Origin: Streptomyces sp. CC228A
GTDB lineage: Bacteria > Actinomycetota > Actinomycetes > Streptomycetales > Streptomycetaceae
NCBI RefSeq assembly: GCF_021390935.1
Contig: NZ_JAJPUI010000005.1
Coordinates: forward strand, 1-64,000
DNA length: 64,000 bases
Direction: 5' to 3'
The number at the start of each line of letters is the position of its first letter. Position 1 is the first letter of the stretch. Of the stretch, positions 1 through 8,526 are shown in pieces. The notes beneath the pieces are model-generated. The model worked only from the letters and a program-made list of their open reading frames with translations, had not been told where the DNA came from and did not search any database. The position numbers and the translations under genes were made by a program.

Positions 1-951
1 TGCAGGGCCCAGGCGCAGGGACCCGGTGCAGGGCCCCGGTAAGGAAGCATGCTCCGGTGCGGCGCCGAAGAGGCCGCCGGCAGGGCCCGACCGTCACCGC
101 CGCCCCACTTCGCTGCGCCGGGCGTGGTCACCGCATTACCAGTCGGCAGTACGCGGGAAGGCGTCGCAGAACGCCGGGCCGGGCCCCACCCGACACCATC
201 GACCACAGGCGGCTGCTGTCGTACCAGTGGTCCGTCGCCAGCAGCGACACCGTCCTGCGCCCGCCGGGCATCCCGGCCGCCGCCAGCAGCTCCCGCGGCG
301 CGCTCACGCGCGACCTCGCCCGCGGCTCCGGCAGGCCCAGCGCACGGCACACCGCGGTGAGGAGCTCCCGTGCGGTGACGGGTTCCGGGTGGCTCGCGTG
401 CAGCACCCCGCTGGCCAGCCGCCGGGACGGCGCCCCGTCGCGAGGTGGGCGAGCGCACCGGCCAGCGCGTCGGCGGACACCATGGAGATGCGGGCGCGGC
501 CGCCGTCCACCCAGTGCGGTACCGCGGCCAGGATCCGCACCAGTGCCGGGCACGACCCAGGTGTCGCCCGCCCCGTACACGAGATGCGGGTGGAGCACCG
601 TGCCTCCGGCCGCGAGTACCAGCCGCTCCCCGGCCAGCCGGGTCACGCTCGTCGGGGACACCGGCTCCTCGGCCAGGCACCCCCGCCTTCCCCGCGGTGG
701 GGCTCGTCCCGGCAGGGCCATTAATGGCCGCGGTGCCCAGCTGGACCACGCGCCCGACGCCGCCCGCCCGGCCTCCGCGAGCAGGGCGCGGGTGCCCTCG
801 GTGTTGACGGCGCGGCAGCTCTCCTTCGTCGCCGCCGACGCGCGCCGCGAGGTGCAGGACGGTGTCGACGCCCTCGCAGACGCCGCGGAGCGAGGCGGGG
901 TCGGCCAGATCGCCCTGTACGGCCCGCACGGGCCGGTCGGACCACCGGGCG
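1..951 (-). pseudogene. Inverted, frame-broken duplicate of NAD-dependent epimerase gene
   Basis: Read on the minus strand, this stretch matches the intact epimerase gene at 37971-38939 plus its downstream flank to about 39031. Homology starts at about 951 (counterpart about 38088) and runs to the window edge. Small insertions and deletions break the frame repeatedly, for example a lost C in the run near 434, an extra G near 547 and a lost G near 764, so protein blocks such as EEPVSPTSVTRLAGERLVL fall in different frames. The first about 117 nt of the epimerase gene are absent. The copy ends abruptly at about 951 inside the signal-peptide region of the next gene. It could be a real decayed duplication or an assembly artefact at a contig end; the density of homopolymer-type indels favours the latter. 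Confidence 0.75.
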
Positions 952-2105
952 CGCTGCTCGCCGGAGCCGCCGGAGCTGCCCTGCTCACCGCCGGCGCCGT
1001 CACCCAGGCCACTGACGCCGAAGCGGCCACCACCTGCACCGGCACCGCGTCGATCTACGGCATCCTCCCGGACGGCCGCCTGACGTACTCGGCGATCAAC
1101 CCGTCCAACGGGGACCTGACCCGCGTCCGCATCGGCCCCGACCTTGGCTTCACGCCGAAGGCGATGGCCACGCTGAACTTCAACACCGTCCTGGTCACCT
1201 CCACCACCGGTGCCCTGTACCGCGTCGACGTCCAGACCAACAACACCTCGCTCGTCCTGGCGGGCGCCCCGGTCCGCATCGCCGACAGCGGCTGGACCCA
1301 CGACATGCTCGCCTACGACGGCCACGGCCACCTTTACGGCACCACCTCGTCCGGCCTGCTCCTCCAGTACACCGTCACCGAGGACAAGCCCGCCGGATCC
1401 CAGCACATCGGCATGCGCAAGGAGATCGACAGCGGCTTCGCCCTCAAGACGCTGACCGCCACCGGCGACGACCGCCTCCTCGCCACCACCTCCGGCGGCG
1501 CGCTGTACGAGTACGTCATCAGCAGCAGCGGCACGTGGAGCCGCAACGACCTGAAGGCCGAGGGCTGGTCCGCCTTCGACCAGCTCCTCTCCCCCGGAGC
1601 GGGCGTCTACTACGGCCGCATCCCCACCAGCGGCGCCATGTACTGGTACAAGGACGCCGACCCGACCGACAAGAGCGGCGCGGACATCGCGTACCACACC
1701 GACGACCCGGTCAGCACGAGCGGTTGGTCGCAGCAGCTGCTGTCGGCGCAGCCCGACTCGTACACCTGCACGACGAGTCTCGACCGGGACAACATCGCCG
1801 AGGTCAAGGCCGCGGGCCGCGACATGATGAACGCGCACGACGCCGCCTGGGCCAACTCCAGCGAGTGGTCCTGCCTGGAGAAGCTCTGGGACAAGGAGAG
1901 CGGCTGGCGCTGGAACGCGTCGAACCCCTCCTCCGGCGCCTACGGCATTCCGCAGTCCCTGCCCGGCTCGAAGATGGGCACCGCGGGCGCCGACTGGCAG
2001 ACCAACCCGCTCACGCAGATCAAGTGGGGCCTCGGGTACGTCGACGGCCGCTACGGCTCCCCCTGCGGCGCCTGGCGCTTCTTCCAGGCGAACAACTGGT
2101 ACTGA
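951..2105 (+). CDS. Tachylectin-propeller lytic transglycosylase, N-terminus missing
   Basis: This is the residual part of a secreted peptidoglycan hydrolase. The first visible residues (LLAGAAGAALLTAGAV...AEA) are the hydrophobic core and cleavage region of a signal peptide; the start codon and charged n-region are replaced by the epimerase copy. Next comes a tachylectin-like beta-propeller of about 230 residues (repeats such as GTASIYGILPDGRLTY and SGAMYWYKD), then a C-terminal SLT-type domain with the catalytic-type Glu in DKESGW and the motif GAYGIPQSLPGSKM, ending ANNWY. An open frame continues back to position 57, but that part is antisense to the epimerase copy and is not native. The tandem neighbour at 2211 shares the propeller but not the enzyme domain. 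The domain assignment is firm; the true 5' end is not in the window. Confidence 0.8.
   Translation, partial: ALLAGAAGAALLTAGAVTQATDAEAATTCTGTASIYGILPDGRLTYSAINPSNGDLTRVRIGPDLGFTPKAMATLNFNTVLVTSTTGALYRVDVQTNNTSLVLAGAPVRIADSGWTHDMLAYDGHGHLYGTTSSGLLLQYTVTEDKPAGSQHIGMRKEIDSGFALKTLTATGDDRLLATTSGGALYEYVISSSGTWSRNDLKAEGWSAFDQLLSPGAGVYYGRIPTSGAMYWYKDADPTDKSGADIAYHTDDPVSTSGWSQQLLSAQPDSYTCTTSLDRDNIAEVKAAGRDMMNAHDAAWANSSEWSCLEKLWDKESGWRWNASNPSSGAYGIPQSLPGSKMGTAGADWQTNPLTQIKWGLGYVDGRYGSPCGAWRFFQANNWY
1160..1440 (+). repeat. Near-identical propeller segment shared with 2450-2730
   Basis: About 280 bp inside the first propeller gene is almost base-for-base identical to 2450-2730 in the second (constant offset 1290), including synonymous positions. 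The flanking propeller parts are clearly more diverged. This is the pattern expected from recent gene conversion between tandem paralogues; a recent duplication with faster-diverging flanks is the alternative. Confidence 0.8.
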
Positions 2106-2210
2106 GCCGCGCCCGGCCGAGGTCCCGCCGGCCCGCCTGCACCCCTTCACAGACTTCCGGCCCCGCGTCAGGGCCGTCCACTCCACCTTTCACACCAGGA
2201 GACATCGGGC

Positions 2211-3506
2211 ATGTTCCGCACCAGCAAGACCCTGCGCACCGCCGTCACCGCCCTCGCCGCCGGCGCCTTCTCCCTCGGCCTCGTCACCGTGAACACCGGC
2301 ACGGCCGTGGCCGCGGAGACGGTGTGCTCCGGCACGGCCTCCGTCTACGGCGTCCTCCCGGACGGCCGCCTGACGTACTCGGCGATCAACCCGACCAACG
2401 GCGACCGCATCAAGAGCCTCGTCGGCGCGGACCTCGGCTTCGAGCCCAAGGCGATGGCCACCCTGAACTTCAACACCATCCTGGTCACCTCCACCACCGG
2501 CGCCCTATACCGCGTCGACGTCCAGACCAACAACACCTCGCTCGTCCTGGCGGGCGCCCCGGTCCGCATCGCCGACAGCGGCTGGACCCACGACAAGCTC
2601 ACCTACGACGGCTACGGGCACCTCTACGGCACCACCTCGTCCGGCCTGCTCCTCCAGTACACCGTCACCGAGGACAAGCCCGCCGGATCCCAGCACATCG
2701 GCATGCGCAAGGAGATCGACAGCGGCTTCGTCCTGAAGACGCTGGCCGCCGCGGGCCAGGACCGCCTGATCGCCACCAGCGTCGACGGCAAGCTGATCTC
2801 GTACCAGATCATCGGCGACGCCTGGCGCCGCAGCGACCTGAAGACCGACGGCTGGTCCGCCTTCGACCAGCTCGTGTCGCCCGGTGCCGGCTTCTACTAC
2901 GGCCGCATCCCGACCACCGGTGCCATGTACTGGTACAAGGACGGGAACATCTCGGACGGCAGCGGCACGGACATCGCCTACCACCTCTCCGACCCGGTCG
3001 ACGCCTCCGGCTGGACGCAGCAGCTGCTGTCCGCGGCGCCCCGCACCGTGAGCTGCAAGAGCGTGAGCACCCTCGGCCAGGACATCGCCAACGCCGCCAA
3101 CGCGGAGGTCGGCAAGACCTTCACCAGCTACCCGTTCGACCACAGCAGCGCCTGGTGCGCCGAGTTCGTCAAGTACATCTGGGCCGGCGAGGACGTCGAC
3201 TACGCCTCGCAGCTCGACGCCCGCGCCTGGAGCCTCTACAAGTACGGGACCGGTCACGGCACCTGGAAGACGGGCTCCCCGAAGGTCGGCGACGCGGTGC
3301 TGTACGACACGGACGGCAGCCTGGGCGACGGCGAGGCCAACCACGTGAACATCGTGGTCGGCGTCTCGTCGGACGGCACCCAGATCCAGACGGTCGGCGG
3401 CAACGAGAGCCGCAAGGTCAGCAAGAGCGGCTGGTTCACCTGGAAGACCGCTTCCAGCCCGGTCGGCGCGGGCCGCGTGATGGGCTTCGCCTCCCCCGTC
3501 GGCTGA
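2211..3506 (+). CDS. Secreted tachylectin-propeller CHAP amidase/endopeptidase
   Basis: The ATG start has a ribosome-binding site (AGGAGA) eight bases upstream. Residues 1-36 form a Sec/Tat-like signal peptide (basic MFRTSKTLRT, hydrophobic core, cleavage near AVAAE). Residues about 38-280 are a tachylectin-like propeller very similar to the preceding gene. Residues about 295-431 form a CHAP domain with the nucleophile in SSAWCAEFV and the catalytic His in NHVNIVVG. CHAP enzymes cut stem-peptide or amide bonds of peptidoglycan. The pair 951-2105/2211-3506 therefore looks like two cell-wall hydrolases built on the same presumed sugar-binding module, one cutting glycan and one cutting peptide. 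The gap of 105 bp has no terminator, so cotranscription is plausible. Confidence 0.88.
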   Translation: MFRTSKTLRTAVTALAAGAFSLGLVTVNTGTAVAAETVCSGTASVYGVLPDGRLTYSAINPTNGDRIKSLVGADLGFEPKAMATLNFNTILVTSTTGALYRVDVQTNNTSLVLAGAPVRIADSGWTHDKLTYDGYGHLYGTTSSGLLLQYTVTEDKPAGSQHIGMRKEIDSGFVLKTLAAAGQDRLIATSVDGKLISYQIIGDAWRRSDLKTDGWSAFDQLVSPGAGFYYGRIPTTGAMYWYKDGNISDGSGTDIAYHLSDPVDASGWTQQLLSAAPRTVSCKSVSTLGQDIANAANAEVGKTFTSYPFDHSSAWCAEFVKYIWAGEDVDYASQLDARAWSLYKYGTGHGTWKTGSPKVGDAVLYDTDGSLGDGEANHVNIVVGVSSDGTQIQTVGGNESRKVSKSGWFTWKTASSPVGAGRVMGFASPVG

Positions 3507-3523
3507 CCCGCCTGCCGGTACGA

Positions 3524-3557
3524 CGGCCCCGCCCCTTGTGTCCGAGGGGCGGGGCCG
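3524..3557 (+). terminator. Rho-independent-type hairpin after CHAP gene
   Basis: A perfect 13-bp GC-rich stem (3524-3536 with 3545-3557) with an 8-base loop lies 17 bp after the stop codon. There is no U-tract, as is common in Streptomyces. Confidence 0.8.
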
Positions 3558-3587
3558 CGCCCGTGGCGGGCGGGTTAACCTCGAAGG

Positions 3588-3674
3588 GTGGACCCGAAGA
3601 CCCGAAACCGGATCATGGCCGGTGTGCTCGTGCTGATGTTCGCGATCGTCGCGGTGGCGGCGGCCCTGGGCTGA
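3588..3674 (+). CDS. 28-residue single-helix membrane peptide
   Basis: The GTG start gives a 28-residue peptide beginning MDPKTRNRIMAG and continuing as one hydrophobic helix of about 17 residues to the stop. A TANNNT-type -10 box (TAACCT, 3575-3580) lies exactly 7 bp before GTG, the layout of a leaderless Streptomyces transcript. The short basic N-terminus followed by a single membrane segment suggests an inner-membrane micropeptide. I do not recognise a function. It sits between the cell-wall hydrolases and a convergent aldo/keto reductase. Confidence 0.6.
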   Translation: MDPKTRNRIMAGVLVLMFAIVAVAAALG

Positions 3675-3700
3675 CCTGGGCCGCCCCGCGCCCGCGCGGT

Positions 3701-4699
3701 CTACCAGGCGAACGCCTCCGGCGACGGCCCCGGCCCGGGGAAGATCGCGTCCAGCTCGGCCAGCACCTCGTCGCCCAGCTCCAGCTCGACCGCCCGCAGC
3801 GCGGAGTCGAGCTGGTCGGCGACGCGCGGCCCGACGATCGGGCCGGTGACGCCGGGCCGCGTCAGCAGCCACGCCAGGGCGACCTCGCCGGGCTGGAGGC
3901 CGTGCTTGTCGAGCAGGTCCTCGTACGCCTGGATCCTGCGCCGGGTCTCGGGGTCGGCGAGCGCCTCCGCCGCCCGTCCGCCGCCGGAGCGCGGGCCCGC
4001 CGAGCCCTCGCGCTGCTTGCGCAGGGCCCCGCCGAGCAGCCCGCCGTGCAGCGGGGACCACGGGATGACGCCGAGGCCGTAGTCCTGGGCGGCCGGGATG
4101 ACCTCCATCTCGGCGCGCCGCTCCACGAGGTTGTACAGGCACTGCTCGCTGACCAGGCCGACCATGCCGCGGCGGGCGGCGGCCTCGTTGGCCTGGGCGA
4201 TCTTGTAGCCGGGGAAGTTGCTGGATCCGGCGTAGAGGATCTTTCCCTGCCGGATCAGGACGTCGACCGCCTGCCAGATCTCCTCGAAGGGCGTGTCGCG
4301 GTCGATGTGGTGGAACTGGTAGACGTCGATGTAGTCGGTCCGCAGCCGCTTGAGGCTGGCGTCGACGGCGCGCCGGATGTTCACGGCGGACAGCTTGTCG
4401 TGGTTGGGCCAGGTCTCCCCGTCGCGGTGCATCGACCCGTACACCTTGGTGGCGAGCACCACCTTGTCGCGCCGCTCGCCACCCCCCGCGAACCAGGAGC
4501 CGATGATCTCCTCGGTGCGTCCCTTGTTCTCGCCCCAGCCGTAGACGTTGGCGGTGTCGAAGAAGTTGACGCCCGCGTCGAGCGCGGCGTCCATGATGGC
4601 GTGGCCGGCGGCCTCGTCCGTCTGAGGGCCGAAGTTCATCGTGCCGAGGACGAGGCGGCTGACCTTGAGTCCGGTGCGTCCGAGCTGCGTGTACTTCAT
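3701..4699 (-). CDS. Aldo/keto reductase
   Basis: 332 residues, typical for the family. The sequence starts MKYTQLGRTGLKVSRLVLGT and shows the catalytic tetrad in order: Asp in FFDTAN, Tyr in NVYGWG, Lys in ATKVYG and His in YQFHHID. These are cytoplasmic NADPH-dependent carbonyl reductases with broad substrates. The C-terminal part (PIVGPRVADQLDSALRAVEL) is the usual cofactor-binding end. It is transcribed alone, convergent with the small gene at 3588. Substrate cannot be predicted from sequence. Confidence 0.92.
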   Translation of the reverse strand: MKYTQLGRTGLKVSRLVLGTMNFGPQTDEAAGHAIMDAALDAGVNFFDTANVYGWGENKGRTEEIIGSWFAGGGERRDKVVLATKVYGSMHRDGETWPNHDKLSAVNIRRAVDASLKRLRTDYIDVYQFHHIDRDTPFEEIWQAVDVLIRQGKILYAGSSNFPGYKIAQANEAAARRGMVGLVSEQCLYNLVERRAEMEVIPAAQDYGLGVIPWSPLHGGLLGGALRKQREGSAGPRSGGGRAAEALADPETRRRIQAYEDLLDKHGLQPGEVALAWLLTRPGVTGPIVGPRVADQLDSALRAVELELGDEVLAELDAIFPGPGPSPEAFAW

Positions 4700-4817
4700 G
4701 GACCCAAGCCAACGCGTTGGAGCGCGCTCGAAGCAAGGGCGCGGCGCGCAGGCCGGCCCGCGTGTACGGCATGCGCGGGGCGCGGGCCCGCCCCTCTCCG
4801 GCGGAACCGCCGCCGGT

Positions 4818-5117
4818 CTACTGCCGGTCGCCCAGGGCTTCCAGGCCGCGCCGCAGGTCGTCCATGTCCATGCAGGGCTGGAGGGTGACTTCGGCGCCGA
4901 CCGTCAGGAACAGCGGCTCGCAGACGGCCGGTACCTGCGACGGGTCCTGCATGTCGAAGACGAGGATGGCGGCCCGCCGCCCTTCCTCGGCGACGAAGTA
5001 GGCGGCTTCCGGCCGCAGCTCCTCCATCATCCGGCGCAGCATGCCCTCGACCTGGCCGCTCCGGACCGCCTCGTTCCCGAGCGCGGTGTCCATCCTGGCG
5101 CGCAGCATCATCCGCAT
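4818..5117 (-). CDS. Conserved 99-residue protein of unknown function
   Basis: The ATG at 5117 is preceded by AAGGAG with an 8-base spacer; longer open frames upstream have no such signal. The protein starts MRMMLRARMDTALGNEAV and contains the block RPEAAYFVAEEGRRAAILVF, a conserved small protein seen in many actinobacteria and sometimes mislabelled as a pantothenate synthetase-like protein. The helix and strand pattern looks like a ferredoxin-fold alpha/beta domain. No catalytic motif is visible. Monocistronic. Confidence 0.75.
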   Translation of the reverse strand: MRMMLRARMDTALGNEAVRSGQVEGMLRRMMEELRPEAAYFVAEEGRRAAILVFDMQDPSQVPAVCEPLFLTVGAEVTLQPCMDMDDLRRGLEALGDRQ

Positions 5118-5528
5118 CGCACATGCTCCTTGTCGCTTCGGGGCCCCGGACGGGTCCCGTTGCCACCGTGCGGCCCGTGCCCCCGGCCCGCCACCCGGCG
5201 CGGCCATCACGGTGCATCCGCCGGGGCGGGCCGCCCCGACCGGCCCGCCGATGGCGGCGGCCCGCCCCGCCCCCGCGGCGGCGCTCGGGGCGCGGCTCCC
5301 CGGGCACGGCTCGGGGCGCGGCGTCCCAGGGCAGGGCACTCCACCGCCCGGCAGGGCAGGACGCGGCGCCCCGAGATACGGGGCCTCAAGACGCGGCACC
5401 CCGCCCCCGGGGCCCCACGCGCGGCGCCGGGGCGTCGGGGCTGCTCGCCGTGCCGATGCGGCGTCCGGGGCGGGCGGCCGCGTGGGGCGGGCGCCCCGGG
5501 ATGCCTCGTCGGCTGTCCCGGCCGCGCC
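5118..5528. other. Intergenic, no supported gene
   Basis: 411 bp of very GC-rich, quasi-repetitive DNA. Open frames here lack start signals and have compositionally biased (Arg/Pro/Gly) products. I see no gene or RNA. Confidence 0.6.
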
Positions 5529-6317
5529 CTACTTGTCCTGCCGGGCCCCCCTGACCTGAGCGGTGTGGGTGAGCGTCATGAGCAGCAGTCCTCCCAGCAG
5601 GTTGCCCGCGCCCGCCAGGAGGACGTTGAAGCCGACATCGGCGTAGGTGACCGCGTCGCCGAGCCATACGCCGAACAGCAGGTGCAGGCCGGAGACGACG
5701 ACGTGGTCGAACGGCCCGAGCGCGAGGAAGAAGCCGACCACGTAGGCGAGGACGATGCGGCTTCCGGTCGAGTCGGCTGCATGCAGCAGATACGACAGCA
5801 GGGTCAGCAGCGTTCCGGCCGCGATGCCGCGGGTGAAGGTGGCCAGACCGCCCTTCGCCGCGAGGTCCCGGGCTGCTTCCGCGAGGACGTGGTGGGCTCC
5901 CGCGGGGAGCGTCCCCTCCACCGAGAAGATCGCGGCCATGACGGCCCCGCCGACGAAGTTGAGCACCAGGACGACGGCCCAGAGGCGGCCCAGCCGGATC
6001 CAGGCCGAGCGGTTGTTCCGGTGGATCACTGCTGCGACCGGGCCGAAGAAGTTCTCGGTGAACAGCTCGGAACGGCCGACGACGACGAAGACCACGCCGA
6101 TCCCGAAGGCGAGGGCTCCGGCGAGGTGGGCCAGGCCGGTTCCCAGCCGGGGTCTGGCCAGTTCGTCCGCCATCGCGAGCGCCACGATGCCGAACACGAT
6201 GGTGACACCGGCGATGAACCCGGTGGAGGTCTTCTCCAGCGGAGGCATGGCCAGCCGGCGCCGGCCTTCCTCCTCGGCGCGGTGGTAGATCTCCCGGGGG
6301 TCCGGCGGTGCGGACAT
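5529..6317 (-). CDS. Formate/nitrite transporter (FNT) family channel
   Basis: The start at 6317 has GGGAG just upstream, giving 262 residues. Six hydrophobic segments follow the FNT plan: MS...PREIYHRAEEEGRRR N-terminal helix, then TGFIAGVTIVFGIVALAMA, GALAFGIGVVFVVVGRSELFTEN, LWAVVLVLNFVGGAVMAAIF, GIAAGTLLTLLSYLLH, VLAYVVGFFLALGPFDHVVV and GFNVLLAGAGNLLGGLLLM. FNT proteins form pentameric channels for small monovalent anions such as formate or nitrite. The ELFTEN and GN(L)LGG motifs are characteristic. This subgroup is often annotated simply as a FNT-family protein; the real substrate is unknown. No linked nitrite or formate enzymes are nearby. Confidence 0.85.
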   Translation of the reverse strand: MSAPPDPREIYHRAEEEGRRRLAMPPLEKTSTGFIAGVTIVFGIVALAMADELARPRLGTGLAHLAGALAFGIGVVFVVVGRSELFTENFFGPVAAVIHRNNRSAWIRLGRLWAVVLVLNFVGGAVMAAIFSVEGTLPAGAHHVLAEAARDLAAKGGLATFTRGIAAGTLLTLLSYLLHAADSTGSRIVLAYVVGFFLALGPFDHVVVSGLHLLFGVWLGDAVTYADVGFNVLLAGAGNLLGGLLLMTLTHTAQVRGARQDK

Positions 6318-7130
6318 GCGGGCTCCCTTCCCGGGTGAGCGAGGGGCGGGCGGCGCCGTACGGCGCCCGAGTGGCATCCGCGGGAGGCGGCCCCGGCCCC
6401 TCCCCGGCCGTCGTGGCCGAGCCGCCGGAAGGCGCCGCGAAGCGCCCGCCTACCCCGGTCCGGCAGCCGCGCCTCCTCCGGCCGGTCAGGGCAGTCGGCG
6501 GCAGGCCGGGGGACGGCTACGGGCGGGGCGCCGTCCTGCGGGTCCGGTCCGAGCCGGAACGGCCCTGCGGCAGGGGCGTGAAGGGCCGGGCCTTCACCTC
6601 CGTGCCGTCCTCGTGGCTCTGCCCCCGGTCGCCGTGGTCATGCCGCTGCCAGGGACCTTTCCGCCGGGGCGGGGGGGGCGCGCCGCTCATGACTCCTGTG
6701 TAGCGGCGAGTCGCAGGCCGCGCGACTCGGCGACGGGGACCGGCAGGCTGCGTATCGTCAGCAACGGATTCAGCCCGTCAGGGGCCGGCAGGCGGCTGCG
6801 GAGCGCCCGGGTGCGCGGGGCGCACTTCAGGAGGCTGCACTGCCTGGGTGATGGCCCAGTCCACGACGAGGCGGGTGCGCCGCGCCCCGTGGACGGCCGT
6901 CCGAGCGGGGCCGGCGACCGTCCCGGGCGTGGTCGGCGGGCCCGCGCGCCTGCGTCACCTGGGCGGACTCCGCGACCGTGCGGGGTCACCGGCATGCGGC
7001 CGGGATCCACAGGAAGGGCCCCGGCCGACGAGCCGGACGGCCACGCCATCGGCCGCCCGCGCGGCGGCCCCGCCACGGGGATCCGCCTCACCGCCGACAG
7101 CCGTTGCCGGCCCCTGGCCTTCCGGAAGGC
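6318..7130. other. Intergenic, no supported gene
   Basis: 813 bp. Several open frames exist on both strands but none has a recognisable domain, a convincing ribosome-binding site or normal Streptomyces codon bias. A degraded gene remnant is possible around 6690-6900, but I cannot identify it. Confidence 0.5.
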
Positions 7131-7348
7131 CTAGCGGAGGCTGGCCCGGTTGAGGGCGCGGACGCGGGCGCTCAGCACGAGGTACGGCGGTGCCGGGGCG
7201 AGTTCGTGCGGCGGGCAGTCCCATTCGCGGCCGCCGCCCGGCGGGCGCAGCGCACGCGGCCGCCCTCATGGCCCATGACCTGGCCCACCCGCCCGTCGCG
7301 CCCGTCCAGGACGTACGCCCCGACCGGCACCGCCGGGTCCGGCCTCAC
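7131..7348 (-). pseudogene. Frameshifted small conserved protein of the DUF397/XRE locus
   Basis: GTG at 7348 overlaps the TGA of the upstream gene (GTGA), so translation was coupled. Translation reads PDPAVPVGAYVLDGRDGRVGQ then VMGHEGGRV before the frame is lost near 7250. In the shifted frame the expected continuation LRPPGGGREWDCPP and LSARVRALNRAS appears, ending at TAG 7131. One missing base restores a protein of about 72 residues with the conserved core seen in many Streptomyces neighbours of DUF397 genes. Real mutation or sequencing error cannot be told apart here. Confidence 0.7.
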
Positions 7349-7560
7349 CGGCGCGCCACCTCCAGGGCCGCCGCCAGCCGCTCCGCCGTGTCCAGGTTGC
7401 ACCGGCCGAGCTCCACCAGCGGGCACGGCACGTCCCCGGCGACGGTCACCAGGTCCAGGCCCAGCGACGGCAGGACCACCCCCACACGCAGCAGCTCCCC
7501 CCGCAGCCGTTCGACGGTGTCCTCCGCGGCCTGCAGCCGTTCCTTGCCGCGCCCCATCAT
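7345..7560 (-). CDS. 71-residue conserved hypothetical protein
   Basis: The ATG at 7560 has a near-perfect AGGAGGTG ribosome-binding site 8 bases upstream. The product starts MMGRGKERLQAAEDTVERLRGELL, an amphipathic helix, followed by GVVLPSLGLDLVTVAGDVPCPLVELGRC. It is a typical companion of Streptomyces XRE/DUF397 loci. It is divergent from the regulator at 7684, with about 120 bp between them for both promoters. Function unknown. Confidence 0.75.
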   Translation of the reverse strand: MMGRGKERLQAAEDTVERLRGELLRVGVVLPSLGLDLVTVAGDVPCPLVELGRCNLDTAERLAAALEVARR

Positions 7561-7683
7561 GTCCACGCACCTCCTGATACACACGCTGAGTATTCGCGTT
7601 CCACACACAGCGTGGCCGCTGCGTGGCTAGCCTGAACAGAGTCGGCATCCCAACAACCCCAACTGGCTAACGGGAGTTGCACC

Positions 7684-8526
7684 ATGCCCGCTCCGAAGCG
7701 TCTGGATGCGTCCGCCTCGCCCCGGGCCCTCCTCGGCTCCGAGCTCCGCTACGCGCGCGAGAAGGCCGGACTCAGCCAGGAGGCTCTGGGCAGACCGCTC
7801 TTCGTCAGCGGTTCCTTCATCGGGCAGTTGGAGGCGGGGACCCGCCGCATGCACCCCCGTATGGCGGTCCGGTTGGACCAGGAGCTGAAGACGGACGGCT
7901 TCTTCGAGCGCAACTGCGACGCCTCGAAGAAGTCGCCGTATCCGGACCACTTCGCGGCGGCGGCGGCCGCGGAGGCGCTCGCGTCGGCCATCAAGGAGTA
8001 CACCCCGCTGCTGATCCCGGGGTTGATCCAGACCCGCGCGTACGCGAAGGCGGTGTTCCGTGCGTACGCGCCGACGGCGCCCGAGCAGGTGATCGACCAG
8101 AGCGTGGACGACCGGATGGCCCGGACGAAGCTGCTTGACGATCCAACAAAGCCGTTGTTCTGGGCGATCCTCGACGAGGCGGTGCTGCGGCGACCGGTCG
8201 GCGGGCCGGAGGTGATGGCGGAGGCGCTGCGGCACATCGCCGCCCTCATCCGCGGCCACCGCGTCATCGTGCAGGTGCTGCCCTTCCGGGCGGGCGCGCA
8301 CGCCGCCATGGAGGGCGCCCTGAAGCTGATGTACTTCGACGACGCCACCCCGCTCGCGTACACGGAGGGCCTGAGCTCCGGGCGTCTCGACGACGACGAG
8401 GAGGCGGTCAGACGGCACGAACTGACCTACGATCTGCTGGGGGCCGGCGCTTTGTCGCTCGGGGATTCCCTGGCCCTGATCGAATCGGTGGCAGAGGATT
8501 ACGCCCATGGAGACCAGCAGCTTTGA
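7684..8526 (+). CDS. XRE-family regulator with DUF5753 domain
   Basis: 280 residues. Residues about 15-70 form an XRE/Cro-type helix-turn-helix (LRYAREKAGLSQEALGRPLF, then SGSFIGQLEAGTRRMHPRMA). The rest is a DUF5753 domain with the block LLIPGLIQTRAYAKAVFRAY and the strand HRVIVQVLPFRAGAHAAMEG. Streptomyces encode dozens of such proteins, each paired with a downstream DUF397 protein; several pairs affect development and antibiotic production (established for the WhiJ type). GGGAG precedes the ATG. It overlaps the following DUF397 gene by 20 bp, implying translational coupling. Confidence 0.92.
   Translation: MPAPKRLDASASPRALLGSELRYAREKAGLSQEALGRPLFVSGSFIGQLEAGTRRMHPRMAVRLDQELKTDGFFERNCDASKKSPYPDHFAAAAAAEALASAIKEYTPLLIPGLIQTRAYAKAVFRAYAPTAPEQVIDQSVDDRMARTKLLDDPTKPLFWAILDEAVLRRPVGGPEVMAEALRHIAALIRGHRVIVQVLPFRAGAHAAMEGALKLMYFDDATPLAYTEGLSSGRLDDDEEAVRRHELTYDLLGAGALSLGDSLALIESVAEDYAHGDQQL

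Noticed and set aside
57..950. In-frame 300-residue N-terminal extension of the first hydrolase
   Set aside because: It is antisense to the epimerase copy and Arg/Pro-rich; no hydrolase of this type has such a part.
1535..4888. Long open frames (over 1000 codons) in alternative phases
   Set aside because: High-GC shadow frames across several real genes, with Arg/Pro/Gly-biased products.
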